A stretch of 64,000 nt of DNA from Desulfosporosinus youngiae DSM 17734 (GCF_000244895.1 NZ_CM001441.1:5433417-5497416), one strand, 5' to 3'; counted from the first letter of the stretch, positions 17,017-25,446 are shown. The notes: generated from the sequence alone by a model not told the origin. Translations and numbers: made by a program.

Positions 17017-17355
17017 CTATGGTACAATCAGGTTAGGATATTTCTTTTCAGCTTCCGCGCCAACGGGAGCTTTTTTCATGAGCAGGTTTATAAGGGTTTC
17101 ACCGTTCCAGTCAATAAAGTAGAACTCGTATAGCTCTCCATTACTAACTTCAACACCGACTGTCCCTCGGTACTCCATACCGGGAAATATTTGCTGCAGC
17201 ACTTTGTCTATGTCTTCGCGGTCAGCGTCGAGTTTGGAAATAATAGTGACCTTCATGAGTCCGTTACCCTGGAAGTCAACACCTGTTTGGTCTACCGCCG
17301 GGTTTTCAACAAGGCTTTGAATGTCCGAGAGCTGTGTCGGAGTTAGCCTTATCAT
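17017..17355 (-). CDS. Hypothetical phage protein
   Basis: A 112-residue protein (MIRLTPTQLSDIQSLVENPA...). ATG 17355 overlaps the stop of the Spo0A-domain gene (ATGA), so the two are co-translated. The sequence alternates strands and helices and has one FYFIDWNGETLINLL segment. No recognised family. Being coupled to a DNA-binding protein, it might modulate that protein, but this is only context. Confidence 0.65.
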   Translation of the reverse strand: MIRLTPTQLSDIQSLVENPAVDQTGVDFQGNGLMKVTIISKLDADREDIDKVLQQIFPGMEYRGTVGVEVSNGELYEFYFIDWNGETLINLLMKKAPVGAEAEKKYPNLIVP

Positions 17356-17699
17356 GCGACACCAGCCATTCTAATCCTGATTACCTCAATAAAAGTTGCT
17401 AAGAATTCTCCGTTCGTCAACTCCCTGGAAGTACCAAATACCTTCTTAAGTACAGAGGGATCAGCACACGCAAACGTCCGTGCGTGACGAATACCTCTTT
17501 CAACTCTTGTGGCCTTTGTGTTATTCCTTTTGGCAACAGTAGGATATAAATCTGTAGTTAGGCTATAAATTGCATCTGGCTTTTCTTGGAGATATTTGAT
17601 GGCAGCTTTAATGTACTCATATCCTCTTATATGAGCCGGAACTCCTAACTCTCGAAGAGTGTTGATGACTTCCAGGTCGAATTGATCCAGTTTTTCCAA
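17352..17699 (-). CDS. Stand-alone Spo0A effector (DNA-binding) domain protein
   Basis: A 115-residue protein that matches the C-terminal DNA-binding domain of the sporulation master regulator Spo0A across its length. Hallmarks are LRELGVPAHIRGYEYIKAAI, DLYPTVAKRNNTKATRVERG, RHA in the recognition helix, and LTNGEFLATFIEVIRIR. The receiver domain is absent, so DNA binding would not need phosphorylation. In the host this domain binds 0A boxes (TGTCGAA-like) and contacts RNA polymerase. Here it could redirect sporulation or control phage genes. Confidence 0.9.
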   Translation of the reverse strand: MEKLDQFDLEVINTLRELGVPAHIRGYEYIKAAIKYLQEKPDAIYSLTTDLYPTVAKRNNTKATRVERGIRHARTFACADPSVLKKVFGTSRELTNGEFLATFIEVIRIRMAGVA

Positions 17700-17713
17700 T
17701 TGAGCCCCCTCCT

Positions 17714-18127
17714 TTACTTTTCAATCCAAACTTCCACTTCCCAGACCCCGAATTCCAGAGCCTCCCGTCGGTTCTCAATATAAATATCTAACCTATTCCC
17801 TCGGATTGCTCCCCCTCGATCTGTGACTGTGTACCTATTCTGCAGCTCCGGAATATAGATTTCGGTCCCGAAAGCTATCTCTGGGTCGGCAGCTATGGTC
17901 CTGCCCTCTTCAACCCGTTCCCCGCTAGCTGTTATGCCTTTTCCGTCCATCCCCGCGTCATGAGCGCTGTAGGCCGTAACAATCATGATTCGGCGTTCAT
18001 GCTTTGGCGCTGCACTACGGCTAATCGGCATTGCAGGGACCGACACCGGCGGGGATTGCTTGATTGATGGCGGCAGCTCCGGGCAAATAGCATCCAGTGG
18101 AGTAAGACATAGGATCACTGCTACCAA
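17714..18127 (-). CDS. Secreted 3D-domain protein, probable lytic/cell-wall enzyme
   Basis: A C-terminal 3D domain (TAYSAHDAGMDGKGITASG, TIAADPEIAFGTEIYIP, TDRGGAIRGNRLDIYI) with the three conserved aspartates, as in YabE/YocH-type wall enzymes. The only standard start in frame is TTG 18127, which has no ribosome binding site and cuts a signal peptide in half. Reading eight codons further to a GTT at 18151 gives VRKIFVIPLVAVILCLTPLDA, a perfect signal sequence placed correctly behind AGGAG. The true start is therefore probably an altered GTG. Unusual in an early phage region. Confidence 0.75.
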   Translation of the reverse strand: MVAVILCLTPLDAICPELPPSIKQSPPVSVPAMPISRSAAPKHERRIMIVTAYSAHDAGMDGKGITASGERVEEGRTIAADPEIAFGTEIYIPELQNRYTVTDRGGAIRGNRLDIYIENRREALEFGVWEVEVWIEK

Positions 18128-18287
18128 CGGGATAACAAAAATCTTTCGAACTTCTAATCACTCCTATCATGGATAGCTTTTCAACATGGGCACATACGAT
18201 GGCAAACCGGCATTGTTGGTAGTCTCTCAGCCCTGTGCATCCGCCACAGGTTTGCAGGTGACTGATAAATCGTACATATAAGCTCAC
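18021..18287 (-). CDS. Small cysteine-rich phage protein, uncertain C terminus
   Basis: GTG 18287 overlaps the upstream stop (GTGA). The first 40 residues hold TCGGCTG, QQCRFAIVC, a plausible metal knuckle. The frame then runs about 107 bases into the 3D-domain gene, where the composition looks non-coding, so the real protein may be shorter or the end may be frameshifted. An alternative start in another frame (ATG TAC GAT) stops after 16 codons. Confidence 0.4.
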   Translation of the reverse strand: MSLYVRFISHLQTCGGCTGLRDYQQCRFAIVCAHVEKLSMIGVIRSSKDFCYPVGSSDPMSYSTGCYLPGAAAINQAIPAGVGPCNAD

Positions 18288-18463
18288 CGGCGCGCCCTCC
18301 CTCGCCTTGCTAAATAAGGGGTAAACAACACCGTATTAAGCCCGAGTGCCCAGCAGCCAGTCTTATCGCGTTCCCACCGGACTCCGCAGACGCGACAGCG
18401 GGCAACGGTTTTGCGCCTGCGAAAACTTATAGCCTGTCCACACAAACAAGTCGGGACCAGCAT
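18284..18463 (-). CDS. Small zinc-ribbon protein (59 aa)
   Basis: ATG 18463 follows GAGGAGTGAGG. Two cysteine pairs (CLCGQ and CRVCGVRW) form a rubredoxin-like knuckle, and the C terminus is strongly basic (LARRGRARR). It lies directly after the pentapeptide gene and couples to the next gene by GTGA. Likely nucleic-acid or protein binding; role unknown. Confidence 0.55.
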   Translation of the reverse strand: MLVPTCLCGQAISFRRRKTVARCRVCGVRWERDKTGCWALGLNTVLFTPYLARRGRARR

Positions 18464-18469
18464 AGGGCC

Positions 18470-19573
<1,104 letters not shown>

Positions 19574-19586
19574 ATCAATTTCCTCC

Positions 19587-19787
19587 TCACGCGATAATCC
19601 CAGTAGCAATAAATATCCTTCGAGCTTTTAGATAGCTCCGAAATGACCTGACCGAGCCGGCAAAACTATCCAGCCCAAGCTTGTCTGGTGCATCCCCACC
19701 GGATTGTGCTATACTATGTTCAAGTGTAATTTTTAGCTGGTCTGTCGGGCATTGCCGTGCCTGGCAGATTTTTTTGTTGGCTTGCAT
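19587..19787 (-). CDS. Small phage protein
   Basis: A 66-residue protein starting [18 protein letters not shown]. The upstream gene ends in TAA at 19788 and ATG follows at once, with GAGGAGGTGA as binding site. Basic C-terminal half ([11 protein letters not shown]). It ends just before the pentapeptide gene's ribosome binding site. No family recognised. Confidence 0.6.
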   Translation of the reverse strand: MQANKKICQARQCPTDQLKITLEHSIAQSGGDAPDKLGLDSFAGSVRSFRSYLKARRIFIATGIIA

Positions 19788-20087
19788 TTAGGTCACCTCC
19801 TCCTTAGATTTGTTTTCCTTAAGAAAATCAGCCTTAATGCGCTTCTTAGGCAATCTAAGTAAAACCATTGCCCCAAAATCATCCAAACAACTTTCGCCCT
19901 CGATAGCTTCCGGAGGTACCAATATTTCGCATGTGATTCGAAAACACTTTTTGCCCTTACTCGGTGAATAAGTTGATTTGGGGTTAATTGGCGCTAAACA
20001 CATGATGCTGTCAGGATATTTTTTTAGAATAACCTCTGTTACGTTTTCAGCATCCTTGGGACTAATGTCGATATGGCAAGTACTCAT
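19788..20087 (-). CDS. Hypothetical phage protein
   Basis: A 99-residue protein (MSTCHIDISPKDAENVTEVI...) overlapping the upstream gene by four bases. Mixed fold with four cysteines spread along the chain and a lysine-rich end. No signal peptide or membrane span. Function not recognised. Confidence 0.65.
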   Translation of the reverse strand: MSTCHIDISPKDAENVTEVILKKYPDSIMCLAPINPKSTYSPSKGKKCFRITCEILVPPEAIEGESCLDDFGAMVLLRLPKKRIKADFLKENKSKEEVT

Positions 20088-20458
20088 GGTTTCATCTCAC
20101 TTTCTCCCATAGCTTCTAGGGCCCTGCGCCAGCACTCGCTACAATTAGGCGTTTCGCTACAGCCAAGGAAGTCCTGGAAGTCATCCTCCAAGCCAACCGT
20201 ACTTGGGCAATGGGGTATGTTATTCATCGATTCCAGGACCTTTTCAAGCTGCAGCTTTAGGCGTTTATTTTCAGAGTTAAGTATTGAAATCTCCTTAGGG
20301 CTAAACCCTGTTTCCTCGTAGCCTGCAAGTGCTTCGAAGGACGCCTGCACACATTTAAGTGTGTTGTATGCTCCATCAATGGCCTGCTCGTGGTCCCTGA
20401 CTCCGACCAAATACGGCATACCATTCTTAGGGCTCCTGGCAGTTAACCGTTCGTCCAT
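20084..20458 (-). CDS. Phage protein of the 'DERLT' type
   Basis: A 124-residue protein from ATG 20458, which follows GGAGGTGAAAACC. The start MDERLTARSPKNGMPYLVGV and the ALAGYEETGFSPKEI segment belong to a small-protein family common in Clostridia phages, often with a coiled coil as here (LNSENKRLKLQLEKVLE). The C terminus has CSETPNCSECWRR, a likely metal site. Role unknown. Confidence 0.7.
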   Translation of the reverse strand: MDERLTARSPKNGMPYLVGVRDHEQAIDGAYNTLKCVQASFEALAGYEETGFSPKEISILNSENKRLKLQLEKVLESMNNIPHCPSTVGLEDDFQDFLGCSETPNCSECWRRALEAMGESEMKP

Positions 20459-20474
20459 GGTTTTCACCTCCGGT

Positions 20475-20627
20475 TCAAAAATCACAATACGCCTCTTCGG
20501 CCTCCCACTCAGTATGAAAATCCATTTCCGCTACCATCAGCGTTTCAAGCTGACTGATGGTCTTTTGATCAAGTCCAGCCTCCTTGGCCGCCAGGATCAT
20601 GTAACCGATTGCGGCTGCGTTGGTCAT
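20475..20627 (-). CDS. Small acidic helical phage protein (50 aa)
   Basis: ATG 20627 overlaps the upstream stop (ATGA). The peptide (MTNAAAIGYMILAAKEAGLD, then ISQLETLMVAEMDFHTEWEA) is a clean two-helix protein. Small proteins of this look occur in early operons of many Gram-positive phages. Function unknown. Confidence 0.6.
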   Translation of the reverse strand: MTNAAAIGYMILAAKEAGLDQKTISQLETLMVAEMDFHTEWEAEEAYCDF

Positions 20628-20947
20628 GGGGGGTTCGCCTCGCTTTCACCGATACGTTCTTTGCTCTTAGCCATTGCTTCGCTTACCTTTTTGCGAACAT
20701 CAATTGCGAATTCTTTATTTTCGGCTTCAACGCTATCCGCATAAGCTAAAGCTGCAACCCTAGCATTGGGGTCCTTGTCCAATCGAAGAACAAGGTAAAT
20801 GCCTTCTGGGTCTACATCTTCAAAAACAGGTTCAGGAAAACAATGACATTCATCTACTGACCTTGCCGCACAATGGCATGTATATCTTTCTCCTACACAT
20901 TTCTGGATTTTGTATTTGTTTTTCCAACCTCCGTTTTTGTATCCCAT
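20624..20947 (-). CDS. Hypothetical phage protein with cysteine/histidine cluster
   Basis: A 107-residue protein. ATG 20947 (MGYKNGGWKNKY) has GGGAGGGTG upstream, better than the frame to 20995. A Cys/His cluster (KCVGERYTCHCAARSVDECH) suggests metal binding; the C-terminal half is helical and charged. It is coupled to the next gene by ATGA. Confidence 0.65.
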   Translation of the reverse strand: MGYKNGGWKNKYKIQKCVGERYTCHCAARSVDECHCFPEPVFEDVDPEGIYLVLRLDKDPNARVAALAYADSVEAENKEFAIDVRKKVSEAMAKSKERIGESEANPP

Positions 20948-20969
20948 TGGTTTCACCCTCCCCCCTGCA

Positions 20970-21275
20970 CTACGCAGGGATTTGCGCGTCATCAAACGTT
21001 TGCGTGGAGTAAATCGTTAAACTCAGATCGTCGCTATCATATCTAAGCCATTGCACTGTCTCGCCGTTTTTGCCCTCACGGATTGGCGTCGGGCAAATCT
21101 CTCCGCCAACAATGCGTTCGACGGCGGTGACTACTGGCATCATGTCGGCATCGGTTGTCCCGTGAACATGGATACCACAGTAATCTTGTCGTTGACTGAT
21201 ATTAATGCTCCCTACCTCCGGCATAGCTTTGAGTTGGAATAGGTCCAGGATCTGTTGATCTGTGAGTTGGGGCAT
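20970..21275 (-). CDS. Hypothetical phage protein
   Basis: A 101-residue protein starting MPQLTDQQILDLFQLKAM, with AAGGAGAG about ten bases before the ATG. Strand-rich middle (GIHVHGTTDADMMPVVTAVE). It is the first minus-strand gene after a divergent gap in which a TGTCGAA heptamer (a Spo0A-box match) lies at 21317-21323. No family recognised. Confidence 0.65.
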   Translation of the reverse strand: MPQLTDQQILDLFQLKAMPEVGSINISQRQDYCGIHVHGTTDADMMPVVTAVERIVGGEICPTPIREGKNGETVQWLRYDSDDLSLTIYSTQTFDDAQIPA

Positions 21276-21376
21276 TGGGTGCACTCTCCTTTCTGTTACA
21301 GGGTTTTCCCCCTATCTGTCGAATAGTGGTAATTGTCCGGATTTCCAAAATTCGATCATGAGAGGAGGGTTGTAAT

Positions 21377-21550
21377 ATGGTAGAGACAAGCCAAAAGATT
21401 CATGATCTCACATTGCTCTTTTTGAGCCAGAACCTAAATGCCAGCGGGTTATCCGCAGCGGAACTCACCAAATTGTACTTGGAAACCGAAAAAGAAATCT
21501 CCGCTGTTTTCAAAGAATCAAAAGGACCCGGAGTATCATTTAAACCTTAG
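21377..21550 (+). CDS. Small plus-strand protein (57 aa), Spo0E-like length
   Basis: ATG 21377 sits behind a textbook AGGAGGG site, inside a block of minus-strand genes. The peptide is two amphipathic helices (QKIHDLTLLFLSQN; SAAELTKLYLETEKEISAVF). Size and helical-hairpin character recall Spo0E-like or anti-repressor peptides, but the Spo0E signature is not present, so no function is claimed. It converges with the gene at 21547 and overlaps it by four bases. Confidence 0.6.
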   Translation: MVETSQKIHDLTLLFLSQNLNASGLSAAELTKLYLETEKEISAVFKESKGPGVSFKP

Positions 21551-21744
21551 AGGGACTTGTTATACTCAATCCCTAACGAGATGTACCTTTGAAGCCGATC
21601 ATGCAATTCGTTAAGATGCGCTGGGTCGGCATTTTCTTTTATCGCTTGTACAGCTGCTTCAACCTGGTCCTGGATGACTGCTGGCAATACTTTCTTTTCT
21701 AGGTTTGCTATGCGCTCTTGAAGTTGTTTGACTTGATCTTCCAT
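21547..21744 (-). CDS. Small coiled-coil phage protein
   Basis: A 65-residue protein starting MEDQVKQLQERIANLEKKVL, an obvious leucine-heptad coiled coil, then a second charged helix. ATG 21744 follows AGGAGGTGAG. Probably an oligomeric accessory factor; function unknown. Confidence 0.65.
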   Translation of the reverse strand: MEDQVKQLQERIANLEKKVLPAVIQDQVEAAVQAIKENADPAHLNELHDRLQRYISLGIEYNKSL

Positions 21745-21782
21745 CCTTTCTCACCTCCTTTCCTTATGTGATGCCGTTTCGC

Positions 21783-21965
21783 TCATAGAGCTGGGACTCC
21801 GGATTGAGTAAGAGCTTGCTCATGCGCCCCTCCTCTCTCTGCCTCCTCCTTGAGTAATTGCTTAAGCACTAAACCTGCTAACAAATCGATCCCTCTTTCA
21901 GGGTTAGGGTGTGGGACGAAATTGACGGTAAGATTAACCGTGATCTCTTGTGTCTTAGGTGACAT
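21783..21965 (-). CDS. Small phage protein
   Basis: A 60-residue protein (MSPKTQEITVNLTVNFVPHP...) starting behind GGGAGGAGTAAG. The N-terminal half is two beta strands, and the C-terminal half is a helix with many acidic residues. It follows the Cro-like gene by 15 bases, so it belongs to the early minus-strand operon. Function not recognised. Confidence 0.6.
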   Translation of the reverse strand: MSPKTQEITVNLTVNFVPHPNPERGIDLLAGLVLKQLLKEEAERGGAHEQALTQSGVPAL

Positions 21966-21980
21966 TCTCTTACTCCTCCC

Positions 21981-22232
21981 TTACTTATTAGCTCTTGCCC
22001 CGAGAGGCTCGCTTCTTTCTTTATCACTATTAGTTATATTATAGGGTAAAAAAATATTCTCCAATGTACAATTAAATAGTTTGGCCATTTTGATAGCAAG
22101 AGTGGGGCTTGGCTTTTTCACCCCTTCCTCCATTTGATACATCATCCCTGCACTTATTTTCAACTTTTCAGAAGCTTCTTTCGCTGTTTTAATCCCAGCC
22201 TTTGTTCTTAACTGAGTAATGTGATTTGCCAT
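21981..22232 (-). CDS. Cro-like XRE-family regulator
   Basis: An 83-residue helix-turn-helix protein (LRTKAGIKTAKEASEKLKIS, then MMYQMEEGVKKPSPTLAIKM). It is the first gene of the early operon, transcribed away from the CI-like repressor across a shared operator region. By position it plays the Cro role in the lysis/lysogeny switch. ATG 22232 follows AAAGGTGGTGAG. Confidence 0.85.
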   Translation of the reverse strand: MANHITQLRTKAGIKTAKEASEKLKISAGMMYQMEEGVKKPSPTLAIKMAKLFNCTLENIFLPYNITNSDKERSEPLGARANK

Positions 22233-22257
22233 TCTCTCACCACCTTTATGGTTATTT

Positions 22258-22422
22258 TATAACTAAAAGAGATAATAATCAAGCGTAATTATAACCAATA
22301 GTGATTAATCGGGAGCTATTTCCTCGAGAATGCTCTATATAGCTTTATTTATCTCGATATATCACTAAAAGTTATATTGATATATTTATAACTATCGGTT
22401 ATAGTTATAACCAGAGGTGATA
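22258..22422. promoter_or_regulatory. Divergent immunity switch with five 17-bp operators
   Basis: Five copies of TATMAC-N5-GTKATA-like half-site pairs lie at 22258-22274, 22290-22306, 22360-22376, 22387-22403 and 22406-22422. The fourth, TATAAC-TATCG-GTTATA, is a perfect palindrome. The last one overlaps the repressor's ribosome binding site, which suggests self-repression. Two sites lie near the Cro-side start and three on the repressor side, with a TATATAG tract between the groups. Confidence 0.75.
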
Positions 22423-22425
22423 ATA

Positions 22426-22848
22426 ATGATCGGAAGCAGGCTAAAGGAACTCCGAGCCAAAAAGCAGATTACGCAAGAAGAGTTAGGTAAAATTGCCGGG
22501 GTGACTACTTCAATGATCGGCATGTATGAGATTGATGCAAGAAAACCAAGCTTTGAAGTAATAGAAAAAATAGCTGATTATTTTAATGTTACCGTTGATT
22601 ATATCTTGGGGAGGGAAAGTAGTGCTGAGAATGAAAAGTTAAAACCTCTTACCCCAAAAGAAGAAAAGGATATCGCTAAGGATCTAGAAAAAATGTTATC
22701 CAACCTAGAAAGTGAGGATTCTCTCGCTTTTATGGGTGAGCCTATGGATGATGAAACTAAAGAACTTATGAAAATATCTCTTGAAAACTCCATGCGCCTT
22801 GCAAAACAACTTGCAAAGAAAAAATTCACCCCGAAAAAGTATAAATGA
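22426..22848 (+). CDS. CI-like XRE-family prophage repressor
   Basis: A 140-residue protein. ATG 22426 (MIGSRLKELRAKKQITQEEL) has AGAGGTG six bases upstream; an in-frame GTG at 22417 is inside that site and unlikely. The N-terminal helix-turn-helix (GKIAGVTTSMIGMYEIDARK) is followed by a YILGRE linker and a helical C-terminal part with no peptidase domain. It heads a plus-strand operon with the ImmA-type peptidase and the integrase, a common ICE/prophage control set. Confidence 0.88.
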   Translation: MIGSRLKELRAKKQITQEELGKIAGVTTSMIGMYEIDARKPSFEVIEKIADYFNVTVDYILGRESSAENEKLKPLTPKEEKDIAKDLEKMLSNLESEDSLAFMGEPMDDETKELMKISLENSMRLAKQLAKKKFTPKKYK

Positions 22849-22868
22849 CGCTTTGACGGAGGCTTTAC

Positions 22869-23333
22869 ATGGATATTAAAGAAAAAGTGGACAAGCTTAC
22901 ACGCAGATACCATACAAATGAGCCGTTTGAAATTGCTGAACGCAAAAATATCCCCATCATCATCGAACCATTAGGCGATATCTGGGGGTATTGCCATAGT
23001 TACAAGCGAATGCAAATCATTCACCTTAACAGCGAATTGGATTATATTGATCAGCGTTTCAGCTGCGCTCATGAATTAGCACATATTATCCTTCACCCAA
23101 GGATTAATACTGGTTTCCTCCGGATGCATACCTTCTTTTCCGTCGAGCGAATCGAACGAGAGGCCAATTGCTTTGCGGTAGAATTACTTATACCAGACTC
23201 GATGATCAGATCCTATGAGCACATATCCCGATCCATCTATGAGATGGCCTCAATTTGCGGGGTGCCAGAGGAACTGGCAGATTTGAAAAAGATTGAGAAT
23301 CAGCGCACTAAATTTTTTTACCCTTTTCCCTGA
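22869..23333 (+). CDS. ImmA/IrrE-family metallopeptidase
   Basis: A 154-residue zinc peptidase. The HExxH motif is in CAHELAHIILHP, with a downstream glutamate region REANCFAVELLIP, as in ImmA of ICEBs1, which cleaves the paired repressor to induce excision. It follows the repressor gene by 20 bases with GACGGAGG as binding site. The neighbouring repressor is the likely substrate. Confidence 0.9.
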   Translation: MDIKEKVDKLTRRYHTNEPFEIAERKNIPIIIEPLGDIWGYCHSYKRMQIIHLNSELDYIDQRFSCAHELAHIILHPRINTGFLRMHTFFSVERIEREANCFAVELLIPDSMIRSYEHISRSIYEMASICGVPEELADLKKIENQRTKFFYPFP

Positions 23334-23369
23334 ACATACGTTCTATTTATTGAGAAAGGAGGATACATA

Positions 23370-24962
23370 ATGAAGAAAATTCGCATCCGCGCGGCACTCT
23401 ACGCACGTTATAGCTCAGATAATCAACGTGAAGAATCTACCATAGCTCAACTTCGAGCAGGACGGGAGCATGCTAAGAAAAAAGGCTATTTAATAGTTGC
23501 CGAATATAAGGATGAAGAAATAACCGGCAGATATGATCGACGGGATGATTTTCAAAAGATGATTCGTGATGCAAAGCATGGTCTCTTTGATGTAATTATC
23601 ATACACAAATTTAACCGTTTCGCTCGCAATAGGTATGACTCAGCCATATATAAGCGCATGTTAAAAAAGGCCGGAGTTCGCGTAGAAAGCGTACTACAGC
23701 CTTTAGATGATTCTCCTGAATCAATCTTATTAGAAGCTCTATTGGAAGGAATGGACGAGTATTATAGCTTAGATCTTGCCCGAGAGGTCATGAAAGGCAT
23801 GTTCGAAAATGCGGAGCAGGGAATACACACTGGAGGGAGACCTCCTTATGGACTAAAAGTCAATCCAGATACTCATAAGTATGAAATTGATGAAACCAGA
23901 TACAAAGCTGTCCAGATCTACTTTGAAGGACGAAAAGACGGGATATCGCGTAAAAACATTGCTGAAAAGCTTAATACTTTAGGGTATAGGACACAAACCG
24001 GGAAAAAGTTTACTAGGGACAGTTTTTATGGCTGGGATACTAATAGAAAATATAATGGTGACTACGTATTTAATGTGGCTAGTTCTAAAGATGTCGATGG
24101 CCGACGTAATACCAGCAAAAAGAAACCCATTGAAGAACAGGTTATTAAAGAGGGAATCATCCCTAAAGTCCTCGACTCTAAACTTTTCGGGGAAGTGAAT
24201 GAATTGATAAAGAAGAATAAATATAAGCCTGGCCGAATGAAGGCCAAAGTAAACTATTTACTTACAGGGAAAGTCTTCTGCGGAAAATGCGGAGCATCGT
24301 ACAATGGGAACTCTTATCGAAATTCTAAAAGTAAAGAAAATACCCTCTTATGTTATTATAAGTGTTCTGGAAAATGCAAAAACCCAAGTATGCGGAAGGA
24401 TGATCTTGAACACATAATAATTAACCAGCTCTCCGTTCATTGTTTCTCTAAAGAAGCTATGGACAATATTGTCATAAGGGTCAAAGAACTTTATCAGGAG
24501 CGTAGAAAGGAAACTCAGGACGATATTGGTCCGATCAAGAAGGAGATAAAAGAACTTGAGTCTACTATTGAAAATTGGATGCAAGCATTAGGAAAAGGTA
24601 TAAGGGGCCTTGAAGAAAGAATTGTAGAAGCTCAAAATAAAATTGATCTTTTCCATGAAGAACTGGATCATATAAATATGCTTCAAAAAGAAACAGAAAT
24701 AAACGATAAAATGATTTACGACTTATTAAAAGAAAAAAAGGATGCTCTCTATTCCGATGATGAAAACGAAAAGAAGAGCATCCTTCAAGAATATGTAGAT
24801 AAGGTTATAGTTAACCCTTCAGATAATATCAACACCTTTGACCTAGAAATAACCTACAGGGTTTTTAATGGTGGAGGCGAGGGGACTTGCACCCCTGTAT
24901 CGAAGAACGACCACAAAAGCGTCTACGCGTGTATCCTTTATTTTAAGTTTCGCCAGTCGTGA
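23370..24962 (+). CDS. int: Large serine recombinase (prophage integrase)
   Basis: A 530-residue integrase. The N-terminal resolvase domain has the catalytic serine in ALYARYSSDNQ and the motif IIHKFNRFARNRYD. A recombinase domain (GGRPPYGLKVNP), a zinc ribbon (CGKCGASYNGNS ... CSGKC) and a coiled coil near residues 390-440 follow. AAAGGAGG lies nine bases before the ATG. The last 31 residues (from GGGEGTCTPVSKN) are encoded by the antisense of the tmRNA 3' end, so the tail of the protein was formed by integration. Confidence 0.95.
   Translation: MKKIRIRAALYARYSSDNQREESTIAQLRAGREHAKKKGYLIVAEYKDEEITGRYDRRDDFQKMIRDAKHGLFDVIIIHKFNRFARNRYDSAIYKRMLKKAGVRVESVLQPLDDSPESILLEALLEGMDEYYSLDLAREVMKGMFENAEQGIHTGGRPPYGLKVNPDTHKYEIDETRYKAVQIYFEGRKDGISRKNIAEKLNTLGYRTQTGKKFTRDSFYGWDTNRKYNGDYVFNVASSKDVDGRRNTSKKKPIEEQVIKEGIIPKVLDSKLFGEVNELIKKNKYKPGRMKAKVNYLLTGKVFCGKCGASYNGNSYRNSKSKENTLLCYYKCSGKCKNPSMRKDDLEHIIINQLSVHCFSKEAMDNIVIRVKELYQERRKETQDDIGPIKKEIKELESTIENWMQALGKGIRGLEERIVEAQNKIDLFHEELDHINMLQKETEINDKMIYDLLKEKKDALYSDDENEKKSILQEYVDKVIVNPSDNINTFDLEITYRVFNGGGEGTCTPVSKNDHKSVYACILYFKFRQS
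24869..24962. other. Prophage attachment site region in ssrA 3' end
   Basis: The integrase frame enters the tmRNA gene at 24869 and ends at 24962. The 3' acceptor end of tmRNA is intact, so one prophage end lies here. The matching second copy of the tmRNA 3' segment should lie beyond the left end of the window; no other copy is visible inside it. Confidence 0.75.
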
Positions 24963-25220
24963 CTCCTAAAGGCCAGGATTCAGTTCAGGCTAGCTCGATA
25001 ATCTTAGCTAATGTCTCCGAGCATTGACATTAGAGCGTCCTACTTAAGTGACACTCTGACCCTTCATCGTAGGTTCTGAAGGCAGAATGCTAGCGGCACT
25101 TAGGCTGCTAGAGCGTAATTGTTTTCGTTAACTATTTTTGTCCACCGTTTAACGAGACCAGGTGGAATCTCGACGCGCAACTCTTGCCACCGCTTCCCCG
25201 AGCGAGTCTAAAACGCCCCC
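24869..25220 (-). ncRNA. ssrA: tmRNA (transfer-messenger RNA)
   Basis: A 352-base tmRNA. The 5' end GGGGGCG pairs with CGCCTCC before the ACCA end at 24869, forming the tRNA-like acceptor stem, and the T-arm GGTGCAAGTCCCC is present near the 3' end. The tag frame at 25132-25100 reads VNENNYALAA then TAA; the resume codon is GTT. With SmpB it rescues stalled ribosomes and tags proteins for degradation. smpB lies upstream on the same strand, beyond an IS element. Confidence 0.95.
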
Positions 25221-25238
25221 GTAAAAATTGCTACACGC

Positions 25239-25410
25239 ATAGTATAACACATTTACGCATAAAACAAAGATGAATATTCGTGGAATATCTAGTTTTTTAT
25301 GGAAACAAGCTCAATCTAAAGTAATTGTTTTCATCAGACTATTTTACACTAACTCGCATCCAAAGTACGGATGAACTTTATCTCCATCGATTGTGCGGCA
25401 AAATATAACC
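25239..25410. repeat. Long direct repeat, left copy, flanking IS copy A
   Basis: 172 bases ending directly at the IS left end. It matches 27490-27664 with three substitutions and two indels. It includes the ssrA promoter. This is best explained as a long target-site duplication. Confidence 0.85.
25241..25268 (-). promoter_or_regulatory. ssrA promoter
   Basis: On the minus strand TATACT (25246-25241) preceded by TGT forms an extended -10 element; the -35 side (TTTGTT) is weak. It lies about 20 bases before the mature tmRNA 5' end. It falls inside the left IS target duplication; a second copy of this promoter exists at 27492-27519. Confidence 0.6.
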
Positions 25411-25446
25411 GGGTTTTCGACAGTTGCCAACTAAATAATTATAGCA

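Noticed and set aside
21377-21550. Spo0E-like phosphatase
   Set aside because: Size fits but the family signature is not present in the peptide.
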